Assembly: GCF_007747795.1 (NCBI RefSeq)
Contig: NZ_CP036275.1
Coordinates: 4,580,001 to 4,644,000, forward strand
Length of the DNA: 64,000 bases
Source of the DNA: Maioricimonas rarisocia
Lineage (GTDB): Bacteria; Planctomycetota; Planctomycetia; Planctomycetales; Planctomycetaceae
Reading direction: 5' to 3'
Below, one piece after another: positions 29,616 through 39,717 of the stretch; positions within the stretch are counted from its first letter, which is position 1; each line of letters opens with the position of its first letter. Made by a program: the position numbers and the translations under genes. Below the pieces are notes generated by a model. It worked only from the letters and a program-made list of their open reading frames with translations, was not told the origin of the DNA and made no database searches.

Positions 29616-30443
29616 ATGCAAGGCTTCAGAATCGTGGGACTCAAGGCGCGTCAAAGACTCGGCAAGTACCGGATCGAGCGCCGCCTCTCCGACGGCGGAT
29701 TCGCTGCCGTCTACCAGGCGATGGATACGATCGAAGGGATCCGTGTTGCGCTGAAGATCCCTCACGACCGCCATCTGACCGAAGAGATCCTCAAGGATTT
29801 CCGAAACGAGGTCCGGCTCGCCGCCCGGCTGGAGCATCCGAATATCCTGCGGCTGAAGAATGCGTCGTTCATCGACGATTACTTCGTCATCGCTCTGCCA
29901 CTGGGGGAACGGACTCTCGCAGACCGACTGCAGAAGAGAATGTCGCTGCAGACCGTTCTGGATCTGGCCGAGCAAATGCTCGAGGCGACCGCCTACGCTC
30001 ACCGGCAGCGAATCATCCACTGCGATATCAAGCCGGAGAACATGCTGCTGTTCGCCGACAACACGTTGCGGCTCTCCGACTTCGGCATTGCCAAGGTGGC
30101 TCAGAAGACGGTGCGGGGCTCCGGCACGGGAACCGTCGGCTACATGGCCCCCGAGCAGGCGATGGGCAAGCCGTCCCTCCGCTCGGATGTCTTTTCTCTC
30201 GGCCTGATCATGTATCGCATGTTCGCCGGCGAGTGGCCCGACTGGCCTTACGAGTGGCCGCCTCCGGGATACGCCCGACTGCGACAGCGTGTGCCGGTGG
30301 AGATGCTCGACTTCCTCAAACGGGCGATCGACCCGAATCCACGCAAGCGGTTTCGGGACGCCGATCACATGCTGAACGTGTTTCATCGGCTCAAGGCCCG
30401 GGTGCTGAACCATGCCGCGCGACGCCGACGAAAATCCGCCTGA
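29616..30443 (+). CDS. Serine/threonine protein kinase (Hanks type)
   Basis: This is a cytoplasmic kinase domain, 275 aa, with no transmembrane or sensor region. The Gly-rich loop is LSDGGFAAVY, the ATP-binding Lys is in VALKIPH, the catalytic loop is HCDIKPEN (about 134-141; Cys replaces the usual Arg before the catalytic Asp, so it is a non-RD kinase), and the activation segment is DFGIAK with GTVGYMAPEQ. A very basic tail (ARRRRKSA) ends the protein. The stop overlaps the next gene by 32 nt, coupling it to a PP2C phosphatase that probably reverses its action. Confidence 0.93.
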   Translation: MQGFRIVGLKARQRLGKYRIERRLSDGGFAAVYQAMDTIEGIRVALKIPHDRHLTEEILKDFRNEVRLAARLEHPNILRLKNASFIDDYFVIALPLGERTLADRLQKRMSLQTVLDLAEQMLEATAYAHRQRIIHCDIKPENMLLFADNTLRLSDFGIAKVAQKTVRGSGTGTVGYMAPEQAMGKPSLRSDVFSLGLIMYRMFAGEWPDWPYEWPPPGYARLRQRVPVEMLDFLKRAIDPNPRKRFRDADHMLNVFHRLKARVLNHAARRRRKSA

Positions 30444-31707
30444 TTCGGACGGGCGCGAGGCCGTTCGGATTTATCGCGAGACCGGCATCGACTCTGTCAC
30501 CACCCGCCCGTTCGCCGGTGGCATTGTGACGGTGGTCTCGACAGCCTGTCCGGGTAAGACGACGCCGAACGAAGACTCGGCCGGCCTGGTCGACTGTGGT
30601 ACCCGGGCCGGAGTGCTGCTGGTCGCCGACGGAGTCGGAGGACATCGGGGGGGCGAGTTTGCCTCCGAGAACGTCGTCCGCATCGTCGCCGAGCATCTCG
30701 ACGAGTTGCGTGCTTCCCACGGAACTTCGGCGTCACCGGTTCCCCGAGGCATGATCCGCGCTGCGATTCTGGACGGGCTTGACCAGGCCAACCAGAAGCT
30801 GCTCGAAAGCGGGCTGGGCTGCGCCACGACGCTCGCGGCTGTCGAAATCAACGGCCGCGAGATCCGCCCCTTCCACGTCGGCGATTCCGAGATTCTGGTG
30901 GTCGGGCAGCGGGGAAAGGTGAAGCTGCAGACCGTCAGTCATTCGCCGGTCGGCTTCGCCATCGAGGCGGGCCTGCTCGACGAGACGGAGGCCATTCACC
31001 ACGAAGACCGGCACGTCGTCTCGAACGTCGTCGGCACAGTCGACATGCGGGTCGAAATGGGGACGCCGGTCACGCTGGCAGCCAACGACACGCTGCTGAT
31101 CGCCAGTGACGGGCTGTTCGACAACCTGCGGCAGGACGAAATCATTGAGGCGATTCGAAAGGGGCCGCTGGATGAGGCGGTCCGCCGGCTGGCGACGCTT
31201 GCGAGGGAGCGGATGGAAGACGCGGACGAGGGAGTTCCCTCGAAGCCGGATGACCTGACGATCATCGCCTTTCGCTCTCCCCTGCCCCGCCGCAAACGCC
31301 GCCGGAAGAAACGCCCGGAGCAGCCGGCCGTGCAGCCGCAACACGAGTCGAAGCCGCGTGGGAACGCTCCACCCGAGTCGGTTCCGCCTGCAGCGGTATC
31401 TACGACAGCCAGCGTGACCGTGGCGACTCCCACCGCCGAGGCAAGCGGGGCAGCCGAAGAAACCGGAGCAGTCGATGAGGGGGAGGCAGCAACGATCCCG
31501 GATGCTCCTGCCCAATCGGATTCACCTGCGGGGCCCGCGCCGGCCGATGAGCAGAGCGGGGTCGACGAATCGCCGCCCGAACGGGACCGGACCGCAGAGA
31601 CGTCGACGGAAACATCTACGGACACCGCCGCTTCATCCGACGAGTCGAAGCAGGTCCCGCCGCCGGCACACACATCCTGGTGGCCGTTTCGCACATCGCG
31701 GAAGTGA
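30412..31707 (+). CDS. PP2C-family protein phosphatase with long disordered tail
   Basis: This metal-dependent Ser/Thr phosphatase has 431 aa, with the catalytic domain at about 30-290. Metal-binding motifs are TPNEDSAG, LLVADGVGGHRGGEFAS, HVGDSEIL, LIASDGLFDN and the late KPDDLTII. After about residue 290 come a basic stretch (RRKRRRKKRP) and about 140 residues of Pro/Ala/Glu/Thr-rich low-complexity sequence with no fold. It ends in PPPAHTSWWPFRTSRK. The gene overlaps the kinase start-to-stop by 32 nt, so the two are made together and probably act on the same substrates. Confidence 0.93.
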   Translation: MPRDADENPPDSDGREAVRIYRETGIDSVTTRPFAGGIVTVVSTACPGKTTPNEDSAGLVDCGTRAGVLLVADGVGGHRGGEFASENVVRIVAEHLDELRASHGTSASPVPRGMIRAAILDGLDQANQKLLESGLGCATTLAAVEINGREIRPFHVGDSEILVVGQRGKVKLQTVSHSPVGFAIEAGLLDETEAIHHEDRHVVSNVVGTVDMRVEMGTPVTLAANDTLLIASDGLFDNLRQDEIIEAIRKGPLDEAVRRLATLARERMEDADEGVPSKPDDLTIIAFRSPLPRRKRRRKKRPEQPAVQPQHESKPRGNAPPESVPPAAVSTTASVTVATPTAEASGAAEETGAVDEGEAATIPDAPAQSDSPAGPAPADEQSGVDESPPERDRTAETSTETSTDTAASSDESKQVPPPAHTSWWPFRTSRK

Positions 31708-31837
31708 CCTCCGGCGAACGCCGACACGTCCCTCGAATGCGGTCACCGGCCGGGAAAGGATTCTGCGGCCCGTCGCCTGTTCTCCCTTCACGTCTCCTGC
31801 ACGAACCTCTCAACCGACCTGCTGACGGAGTCTGCAC

Positions 31838-33490
31838 GTGTCGCTGCTCGAACGTGTCCTGTACGCCTGGAAGTGCAAAGGCACGCACCACAAGCTCGCC
31901 ATGGACGCCCTGCGGCACCTCGATGTCGACGAGGCACCAGCCTGGCGGAATCTGTTTCTGGCCAACATCGAGCCGTACCTCGACGGGGCGAAAGCGCCCG
32001 ATACGAAGTTCCGGGACTTCCGCAATCACGTGCTGCACGTCGCCGACGGCGAATGGGGCGGAGCCATTGCGGCCGCAGAACTGTGGTTCCAGCGGACCGT
32101 CGAGGCTTTCGCTGCGGAGGACTGGCAGCGGGGCGTGTACGCGGCGGGCGTCCTCAGCCATTACATGACCGATCCCTTTATGCCGCTGCACACGGCGCAG
32201 TCCGAGGCGGAAGGGACCATTCACCGGGCCTGCGAATGGAGTGTCTCGAAGTCGTACGACGCGCTGCGGCAACTGTACGAGGCCAGTGATGACGCTGCGG
32301 AGCTGCCATCGGCAGACGGTTCCGGCTGGTTGGGGGATCTCATTCGGGACGGAGCCTGGCGGGCGCACTGCTGCTATGAGGAGGTCGTCGAGAACTACGA
32401 CCTGGACCGCGGCGTGTCAGACCCGCCGGCTGGCCTCACACCGCAACTTCAGAAGCACTTCGCGCGACAGCTCGGTCACGCGGCGGTCGCGTTCGGCACG
32501 GCACTGAATCGGGCACTTTGTGAGGCGGGAACCTCCCCGCCCCGGACACTGGCGACCCTGCACGGCCTGCTGGCGACGGTAACCATCCCGATCTTCTGGA
32601 TCACCCGGCGGATGGCCGATACCGGAGAACGACGCGTCGTAAAGGCGATCTACGACGAGTTGCAGTTGACCGGTCGCGTGGACCAGTCGCTGCCGGAGGA
32701 GTGCCGGCAGATCCGCGACGCTCTCGCTGGCGACGAGCCGGTCGAGCTGGAGTCGATGGCATCACCGCAGGGGCGCCCGGCACCGCCGGCCCGTACGGCT
32801 CCGCCGACGCGCAAGGCACCGCCGGTCGACAGTGCCCACGCGAGCGACAGTGGACCGATCATCCACTCAGCACCGCCGGCCCCTTCGACACCATCGCCTG
32901 ATTCCGCAGACACTTCCCGACGGCGACCGCCAATGCGCGAGCACGTCGCTGCGCAGGAAGAACCGGGAACACCTGCAGACGTGCAGGCGGCCTCCGAACC
33001 GGCTCCGCAGCCGGATGCTGCCGCTGGTTCCCATGCCGCAGATTCGGAGTCGCTCCGGTTCTGGCTCAGTCCGGACGATCCCCTCGTCGATGCGCCGTCG
33101 ATTGGCTCGAAGACGGCCCGGCGGCTGCGTCGCGTCCGCATGCGGACTGTGGCGGATCTGCTCGAGTGTGATCCGTACGAAGTCAGCGATGTTCTCGATG
33201 TGCATTACATGGATGGCGAGACGATTCGAAGCTGGCAGGAGCAGGCGTCCCTGATGTGCCGGGTGCCGGGACTTCGTGGTCACGACGCACAGATCCTGGT
33301 TGCGTGTGGAATCACCGAGCCGGAAGACCTTGCCGTTGCCGATGTAGACGAGTTGACCGAGCAGTGCCGGCAGTTCGTGGAGTCGGAGGATGGTCAGCGT
33401 CTGCTCCGGGACCCGATGCCGCCGCTGCCCGAAGAGGTGGCCGCATGGATCGATCAGGCCGACCACGCCCGTCCGCTGGCGGCTGCGTGA
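31838..33490 (+). CDS. Zinc-dependent phospholipase C-like protein with DUF4332 domain
   Basis: This is a 550-aa fusion. The N-terminal domain (about 1-260) resembles zinc-dependent phospholipase C/S1-P1-type enzymes: metal-binding His/Asp/Glu occur in GTHHKLAMDAL, TKFRDFRNHVLHVADGEW and GVLSHYMTDPFMPLHTAQSEAE. A Pro/Ala-rich linker (about 300-400) joins a C-terminal helix-hairpin-like DUF4332 domain (DAPSIGSKTARRLRRVRMRTVADLL and a second copy-like part VPGLRGHDAQILVACGI). The start is GTG at 31838 with CGGAG 7 nt upstream. I see no signal peptide, so the lipase assignment is by motif only. Confidence 0.75.
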   Translation: MSLLERVLYAWKCKGTHHKLAMDALRHLDVDEAPAWRNLFLANIEPYLDGAKAPDTKFRDFRNHVLHVADGEWGGAIAAAELWFQRTVEAFAAEDWQRGVYAAGVLSHYMTDPFMPLHTAQSEAEGTIHRACEWSVSKSYDALRQLYEASDDAAELPSADGSGWLGDLIRDGAWRAHCCYEEVVENYDLDRGVSDPPAGLTPQLQKHFARQLGHAAVAFGTALNRALCEAGTSPPRTLATLHGLLATVTIPIFWITRRMADTGERRVVKAIYDELQLTGRVDQSLPEECRQIRDALAGDEPVELESMASPQGRPAPPARTAPPTRKAPPVDSAHASDSGPIIHSAPPAPSTPSPDSADTSRRRPPMREHVAAQEEPGTPADVQAASEPAPQPDAAAGSHAADSESLRFWLSPDDPLVDAPSIGSKTARRLRRVRMRTVADLLECDPYEVSDVLDVHYMDGETIRSWQEQASLMCRVPGLRGHDAQILVACGITEPEDLAVADVDELTEQCRQFVESEDGQRLLRDPMPPLPEEVAAWIDQADHARPLAAA

Positions 33491-33891
33491 TGGCATCGTG
33501 GCGGAGCGCCCCGGCGTCGCCAGAACGCATACGAGCCGCGACCGTGGTGGAGCGAAAGGCGAACCTGTCTCTACATGACTGGTGCCGTCGCGCAGCTCAT
33601 CAGTGCGGTCTGTCCCCGTTGGATCGAAGCCGTCAGCACACTCCACATGTTGCCGGCCCTGGAGGCGACCGGCCGATTGGAACCGGCTGCTTCGAGACAC
33701 AGGTGGCGGGGGCAGCACAACAGCTCTGGTGGGGCAGACATTCCTGTCTGCCCGGACAGTCGCTTGCACTTCGTGCTGGTATGGGAAGAAAACGTCCGCT
33801 CGATGCCTCCTGCCGGCTGCGCCGGCCCCGGTTGGCGAGCAACCGGGGCTACCCAATTGCTCGAGACTCAAGCCTTCCGAACTGCGCCGCG
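33491..33891. repeat. Intergenic repeats before xseA
   Basis: This gap of 401 bp has no gene. It holds an AACCGGC-type palindrome near 33665-33690 and GGCAGACATTCCTGTCTGCC at 33733-33752, the same family as 10039-10058 and 12038-12057. It is a convergent junction between two genes. Confidence 0.7.
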
Positions 33892-35100
33892 TCACTCCTC
33901 CGTCGCGATCGACTCGACCCGGCTGGTCAACCGGCCACTCTCCAGGCGGGTCACGACCTCATCCCCTTCTGCGACCTGTTCAGCCCTGCGGATCACCTCG
34001 CCGGTCTCCGCCTGCGTCGTGATGCTGTAGCCGCGGGAGAGAACCTTGAGCGGGCTGAGGGCGTCGAGATGCGAACTGAGCATCGCCAGTTGCGACGACG
34101 CGTCCCGGTGAACGTTCCGCATCCCCCGGATCAACTGGGACTCGAGATCATCCAACTGCTCGGCAAGCTGGTGAATCCGCGAGAGCGGCTGCTGCAGCAC
34201 CCGGCGGTCGGCGACCGATCGGAACATCTCTTTTGCATACGCGAGACGCTTGCGCAGGTGGGCGATCATCCGCCGTTCGACTTCGTCCAGTGCCATGCCG
34301 AACTCACGCCGGTCCGGCACCACGAGTTCGGCCGCTTCACTCGGAGTATGGGCGCGTTTGTCGGCGACGAAGTCGGCAATCGAGACGTCAATCTCGTGGC
34401 CGACCGCACTGACAATCGGGATCGGCGAGTCGTAGATCGCCCGGGCAACGACCTCCTCGTTGAACGCCCAGAGGTCTTCCAGGCTTCCACCGCCACGACC
34501 GACAATCGCCACGTCGATGTCGCCCATCTCGGGCAATGCCCGAATCGCTGCCGCGATCTTTGGAGCCGCGGTCTCCCCCTGCACCGGGACCGGTACAACC
34601 AGCACGTCGACGGCCGACCAGCGACGGGTGATGATCTGAATGATGTCACGCACTGCCGCCCCGGTCGGACTGGTGACGACGGCGATCCGCTTGGGAAAGT
34701 GGGGCAGCGGACGCTTCCGCTCGGCGTCGAAGAGCCCTTCGTCCCGCAGTTTCTCCTGCAGCTGGCGGAAGGCCAGCTCGAGCGGCCCCATCCCCTGCGG
34801 CAGCATCTGATCGCAGACGATCTGATACGTTCCGCGGGGCCCGTAGACTTCGACGGCACCGATCGCGACAACCTGCAGTCCGTCCTTGAGGTCGAAACGG
34901 AGTCGCTGGGCCCGGCTGCGCCAGAGAACGCCCCGGATCTGCGAGTTCTCGTCCTTGAGCGTCAGATAGACGTGCCCCGAACCGGCCCGCGTCAGGTTCG
35001 AGATCTCACCCAGCACGGCGACGCGGGGAAAGTTCCCTTCCAGGCAATCCTTGATCTGACGGGTCAGTTCACTCACCGTCAGAACGTCGGGAGCAGTCAT
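33892..35100 (-). CDS. xseA: Exodeoxyribonuclease VII large subunit
   Basis: This is the large subunit of exonuclease VII, which degrades single-stranded DNA to oligonucleotides. It has 402 aa, somewhat shorter than E. coli XseA (about 456). An N-terminal OB fold (LTVSELTRQIKDCLEG, then ISNLTRAGSGHVYLTLKD) is followed by the catalytic region (ITSPTGAAVRD-like VVTSPTGAAVRDIIQII; GRGGGSLEDLWAFNEE; SAVGHEIDVSIADFVAD) and a helical C-terminus. No small subunit (xseB) is visible in the window. The stop lies after an intergenic repeat and the start is ATG. Confidence 0.93.
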   Translation of the reverse strand: MTAPDVLTVSELTRQIKDCLEGNFPRVAVLGEISNLTRAGSGHVYLTLKDENSQIRGVLWRSRAQRLRFDLKDGLQVVAIGAVEVYGPRGTYQIVCDQMLPQGMGPLELAFRQLQEKLRDEGLFDAERKRPLPHFPKRIAVVTSPTGAAVRDIIQIITRRWSAVDVLVVPVPVQGETAAPKIAAAIRALPEMGDIDVAIVGRGGGSLEDLWAFNEEVVARAIYDSPIPIVSAVGHEIDVSIADFVADKRAHTPSEAAELVVPDRREFGMALDEVERRMIAHLRKRLAYAKEMFRSVADRRVLQQPLSRIHQLAEQLDDLESQLIRGMRNVHRDASSQLAMLSSHLDALSPLKVLSRGYSITTQAETGEVIRRAEQVAEGDEVVTRLESGRLTSRVESIATEE

Positions 35101-35252
35101 GCGGTTTCCAATCGGGTCGCTCTGGTCGTGTCTGAATGCGCTCGACTATTTCGCCGGACGTACCAGTGGAATTGATGCCGCGTCACCGGGCTCGTGATTG
35201 CTGTCGAGCGCACGGCACGCAGAGCCGTGGCACGCAGCATCCGACGCTGCCG

Positions 35253-36041
35253 TCATCCCAACGCGACGTTCTTCAGGTACGTGACGGCTCGCGCGGAGTC
35301 GCCGGCGCGTTCGTCTCCTTCGCTGCGACGCACGGTCAGCCAGCCGGTGTAATTCATGTCGTCGATCATCGCGAGCATCTCCTCCCACGAGACCTCGCCG
35401 CGGCCGACCGCCACTTCCTTGCCGGGGCCATCCACCTGTCGCAGGGCATCGCGAATCTGGAAATGCATCACATGCCGGTGCAGATCCCGCAGGACCTGCG
35501 CCGGGTCGCGCCGCCCCATGACGGCCGAGGCCGGATCGAAGTCGATCCCCAGCGGCCCCTGGCTGCTCCGTTCGATCAGTCCGGACAGTGCTTGCGTGTC
35601 GTGGCTGCCGGACGCAATTGCCAGCTTCACGCCGACATGGTTTGCGTGTCGCGAGAGATCCTCGAGGATCTCCTGCAGCGTCACGGCATCGCGGCTGTCG
35701 GGATCATCCGGCAGGTCGCTGAGCCGCGTCGTCAGAACACGTGCCTTGAGCTGGAACGCGAACTCCATCGCCTGCTTGAGCGCGGCGATGCGGGCGTCGA
35801 GCGCCTCGCGCTCCTGCAGCGGACGCCGAAGCGGAAACGTCACCGAAGCGACCGACAGCTGCATCTCCGAAAGCATGTGCAGAAACTGGCGACGGCCGGT
35901 TTCGCTCAGTTCGCTCGGCTTCAGTTCGTTGCGCGCATCGATCTGAAGACCCGAAGCCCCCGTGGCCGCGGCCGTCTGTACGGCCTGGCGGATCGGCTGC
36001 TGGAATGGAGCGGTCGCGACGGCAATCTTGAGTGTCTGCAT
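35253..36041 (-). CDS. Sugar phosphate isomerase/epimerase-like TIM-barrel protein
   Basis: This 262-aa protein belongs to the xylose-isomerase-like TIM-barrel superfamily (AP endonuclease 2 family). Candidate metal ligands appear in GIDFDPASAVMG, HVMHFQIRDA and GEVSWEEMLAMID. It lacks a signal peptide. The substrate is unknown. It is the last gene of a same-strand cluster starting with ispD, 49 nt after the deacetylase. The 149-bp gap downstream (35101-35252) has an ACGGCACGCAGAGCCGTGGC palindrome near 35209-35230. Confidence 0.78.
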   Translation of the reverse strand: MQTLKIAVATAPFQQPIRQAVQTAAATGASGLQIDARNELKPSELSETGRRQFLHMLSEMQLSVASVTFPLRRPLQEREALDARIAALKQAMEFAFQLKARVLTTRLSDLPDDPDSRDAVTLQEILEDLSRHANHVGVKLAIASGSHDTQALSGLIERSSQGPLGIDFDPASAVMGRRDPAQVLRDLHRHVMHFQIRDALRQVDGPGKEVAVGRGEVSWEEMLAMIDDMNYTGWLTVRRSEGDERAGDSARAVTYLKNVALG

Positions 36042-36090
36042 CGTTATGGCGACAGGCGTTTTGAAGTTCAGAATGAATCGAAGGTGAACA

Positions 36091-36828
<738 letters not shown>

Positions 36829-36832
36829 CAGA

Positions 36833-37759
36833 TCATCCCTTCTCGGTCGCGGCAGGTTCGAGGGCAGCGTCTTGCTGAAACGTCCTCAGCAGTTTCACGA
36901 GCCGGTGCGGGTGCGTCAAATATGGCAGCTGACCGGTCGTGTGCATCCACTCGCTGCGGACGTTCGGAAGTCGTTGCTCCAGCTCGTCTTGCCGGACGGT
37001 TGTCAGACGCCCTTCCCCTTCGGTCCGCACGAGCTGAATCGGCATGGAAAGCTTTTCCGCCGACTCGCGGTAATCGACCGCCGTCAGGATACCGGCACGG
37101 CGTGCTGCCTGACACGCGGGCGTCGCTCCCAGGTTGTCGATCAGGAACTGCCAACGCGACGCGTCGAACGGAGGAAACCAGGGCCGGTGATTCTGCGCCT
37201 GCATCGAGAACCAGCCGGGAACACGTTCCAAGCGGCCCGGCCAGGCGCCGCCGGCCCGGAACACCAGGCGTTCGAAGGCCGTCAGCTGGTATCGCAGGCC
37301 TGCACCCTGCAGCAGTGCCGCCCGCACCCGCTGCGGCTCGCGCCGCATCAGTTCCATTGCGGGAACCGTACCGAAGTTGGCGGCATACAGGAGCAGCGCC
37401 TCGTCCTGCAGTTGATCGGCCACCGCGAGAATGCCGTCGACAATCCGGTTCAGCCGCTCGAGCGGTCGCAAGCGGCCGGGCAGATCCGGGTAATCCAGCA
37501 GTACGCAGCGATGCTCTTCGCGCAGCAGGTACGCCAGCAGCGCGAAGAGACGATGATCTCCAGAGATCCCGCCGAGGAAGTAGAGCGGCGATCCGCTGCC
37601 GTATGTCGCGCCGGTGATCGTCCCGCCGGTGCTTCCCACCTCGAGCGGACTGCCGCTGCGGGTGAACTCCTCGAGCACCTGCTCCCACGACAGAGGCGTC
37701 GGGCAGGATTCCCCGCTCGCTTCATCGTCGGCAGGATTCGGGATCGGGTTCTCGGACAT
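36833..37759 (-). CDS. Alpha/beta hydrolase-fold protein lacking catalytic Ser and His
   Basis: The 308-aa sequence follows the alpha/beta hydrolase pattern, but two of three catalytic positions look replaced. The nucleophile elbow reads YAANFGTVP, with Asn128 where Ser of G-x-S-x-G is expected. The C-terminal catalytic His position reads [11 protein letters not shown], with Gln277 in place of His. I checked both codons on the nucleotide sequence. The first 40 residues are a polar extension. It is the second gene of the ispD cluster. It could be a non-catalytic partner or a hydrolase using other residues; the function is unknown. Confidence 0.65.
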   Translation of the reverse strand: MSENPIPNPADDEASGESCPTPLSWEQVLEEFTRSGSPLEVGSTGGTITGATYGSGSPLYFLGGISGDHRLFALLAYLLREEHRCVLLDYPDLPGRLRPLERLNRIVDGILAVADQLQDEALLLYAANFGTVPAMELMRREPQRVRAALLQGAGLRYQLTAFERLVFRAGGAWPGRLERVPGWFSMQAQNHRPWFPPFDASRWQFLIDNLGATPACQAARRAGILTAVDYRESAEKLSMPIQLVRTEGEGRLTTVRQDELEQRLPNVRSEWMHTTGQLPYLTHPHRLVKLLRTFQQDAALEPAATEKG

Positions 37760-37795
37760 CGGACCCTGAAGGAAAGAGAGCCGCCGCAGGTCGGC

Positions 37796-38530
37796 TCACA
37801 GAAAACGCTCGTCGGCAAACGGATGCAGGTTCTTCAGCGACTGCTCTTTCGGCACGCAGTCCACGAGCGCCTCGACCATTTTGAGGTCTTCCTGCGTCGT
37901 GATCTTGATGTTCAGCGGCGAACCTTCGACGACGTGCACCTTCTGGCCGATCCGCTCGACCAGCTGGGCCTCGTCGGTGGCAACGAATCCGTCCCGCTTG
38001 GCATACGCCTCGAGCAGCAGCTTGCGGTCGAACACCTGCGGCGTCTGGGCACACCAGAGTCCGTCGCGCGGAACCGTCTCGGTAATCGCCTTCTGCTCGA
38101 CCCGCTTGACGGTACTCGAAATCGGGATACCCGGGATTGCCGCACCATGTTCGACGGCCGCGTTGAAGACGTCGTCGACCCACTTCTTCGCGAGCAGCGG
38201 CCGGGCGGCATCGTGGACGGCGACGTAATCGACGTCCGCCTTGATGCGGGCGAGCGCGTTCTGCACGGTATCGGCCCGCTCGGCACCGCCTGGGACGATC
38301 TCGATGTTCATGAACGCCAGGTTCGCCTGGAACGTCTGCTTGAAGAAGTCGCGGTCGTCCTCCGAAATGCAGATGAGCGTCTGCGCGACGTCTTCGCGGT
38401 TCACGAACGCTTCGGCCGCACGCACCCAGACGGGGCGGCCTTTGAGCGTGACGAACGGTTTCTTGCGGCGGGAGTCGCCAAAGCGGGAACTCCTGCCGGC
38501 GGCAGGCAGAATCACGGCAAACCGCGGCAT
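37796..38530 (-). CDS. ispD: 2-C-methyl-D-erythritol 4-phosphate cytidylyltransferase
   Basis: IspD makes CDP-methylerythritol in the MEP isoprenoid pathway. It is 244 aa. The nucleotide-binding signature LPAAGRSSRFGDSRRKKPFVTL is at the N-terminus, with VAVHDAARPL and the late TDEAQLVERIG. The start at 38530 has GGGAG 9 nt upstream; the frame runs further to 38602, but that part looks non-coding. It heads a same-strand run of four genes with short gaps, and the others may or may not relate to isoprenoids. Confidence 0.93.
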   Translation of the reverse strand: MPRFAVILPAAGRSSRFGDSRRKKPFVTLKGRPVWVRAAEAFVNREDVAQTLICISEDDRDFFKQTFQANLAFMNIEIVPGGAERADTVQNALARIKADVDYVAVHDAARPLLAKKWVDDVFNAAVEHGAAIPGIPISSTVKRVEQKAITETVPRDGLWCAQTPQVFDRKLLLEAYAKRDGFVATDEAQLVERIGQKVHVVEGSPLNIKITTQEDLKMVEALVDCVPKEQSLKNLHPFADERFL

Positions 38531-38680
38531 GGTCTCAGTCTCCCACGCAGTGTCCGGATGCAGCGATCGTTGCCGACCCGACCGACGGGCCGGCCGTCCC
38601 ACTCAGACTTTCGCCGGGGTGGAACGGCAGGGCCGGTCTGTCAGTCTCTTCGCACCAATGTCTTCAGACGTTGATGGTCC

Positions 38681-39685
38681 TCAGACTTCCTTGGCGTCGA
38701 TCCAGCTCATCATGCTGCGGAGCTGACGACCGACGGTCTCGATCTGATGCTCCCGCTCGCGGCGACGGGTCGCCTGGAAGACGGGGGTGTTGGCCCGGTT
38801 CTCGAGGATCCAATCGCGGGCGAACTTGCCGGTCTGGATCTCTTCGAGAATCTTCTTCATCTCGGCCTTGGTTTCATCGGTGACGATCCGCGGGCCGCTG
38901 GAGTAGTCGCCGAACTCTGCCGTGTTCGAGACACTGTACCGCATGTAGTTGAGGCCGCCTTCGTAGAACAGGTCCACGATCAGCTTCAGCTCGTGCATGC
39001 ACTCGAAGTACGCCATTTCCGGCTGGTACCCGGCTTCGACGAGCGTTTCGAAGGCTGCCTTCACGAGGGCGCTCACGCCGCCGCACAGCACGACCTGCTC
39101 ACCGAACAGGTCGGTCTCGGTTTCTTCGGCAAACGACGTTTCGATGACGCCGCCGCGGGTTCCGCCGATCCCCTTGGCATACGCCAGGGCCAGCTGCCGG
39201 GACGACTCGGAGGCACCTTCGTACAGGGCGATCAGCGACGGAACGCCGCCACCCTTGACGTATTCGCTGCGGACGAGGTGTCCCGGTCCCTTGGGGGCGA
39301 CCAGAGCGGCATCGACACCTTCGGGCGGCTTGACCTGCCCGAAGTGAATGTTGAAGCCGTGTGAGCAGAGCAGGACGTTGCCCGGCTCGAGGTTGGGACG
39401 GACGTGCTCGCGGTAGATATCCCCCTGGACTTCGTCGGGCAGGAGGATGTTGACGAGGTCGCCGGCGCGGGTCGCTTCGTCGATCGGCATCGGATCGAAG
39501 CCGTGGCTGACCGCCAGATCGTAGTTGGCGCTCCCCTTGCGCTGGCCGACGACGACATTGCAGCCGCTGTCCCGCAGGTTCTGGGCCTGCGCGTGTCCCT
39601 GGCTGCCGTAGCCAAGGATGGCGATCGTCTTGTCCTTCAGCAGCGACAGGTCTGCGTCGTCGTCGTAATAGATGGTCACAGCCAT
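38681..39685 (-). CDS. ilvC: Ketol-acid reductoisomerase, class I
   Basis: This enzyme of branched-chain amino acid synthesis converts acetolactate to dihydroxyisovalerate with NAD(P)H and Mg. It is 334 aa, class I size. The Rossmann signature [21 protein letters not shown] and the loop GQRKGSAN suggest NADPH use, as in E. coli. Metal-ligand motifs are [12 protein letters not shown] and [13 protein letters not shown]. It follows the small acetolactate synthase subunit by 32 nt on the same strand. The large subunit is not in the window. Confidence 0.96.
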   Translation of the reverse strand: MAVTIYYDDDADLSLLKDKTIAILGYGSQGHAQAQNLRDSGCNVVVGQRKGSANYDLAVSHGFDPMPIDEATRAGDLVNILLPDEVQGDIYREHVRPNLEPGNVLLCSHGFNIHFGQVKPPEGVDAALVAPKGPGHLVRSEYVKGGGVPSLIALYEGASESSRQLALAYAKGIGGTRGGVIETSFAEETETDLFGEQVVLCGGVSALVKAAFETLVEAGYQPEMAYFECMHELKLIVDLFYEGGLNYMRYSVSNTAEFGDYSSGPRIVTDETKAEMKKILEEIQTGKFARDWILENRANTPVFQATRRREREHQIETVGRQLRSMMSWIDAKEV

Positions 39686-39717
39686 AGTGTCAGTCGTTCT
39701 CCACCAGATTTAACGCT

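Noticed and set aside
33256-35175. 639-codon plus-strand frame
   Set aside because: It is antisense to xseA over most of its length; no domain.
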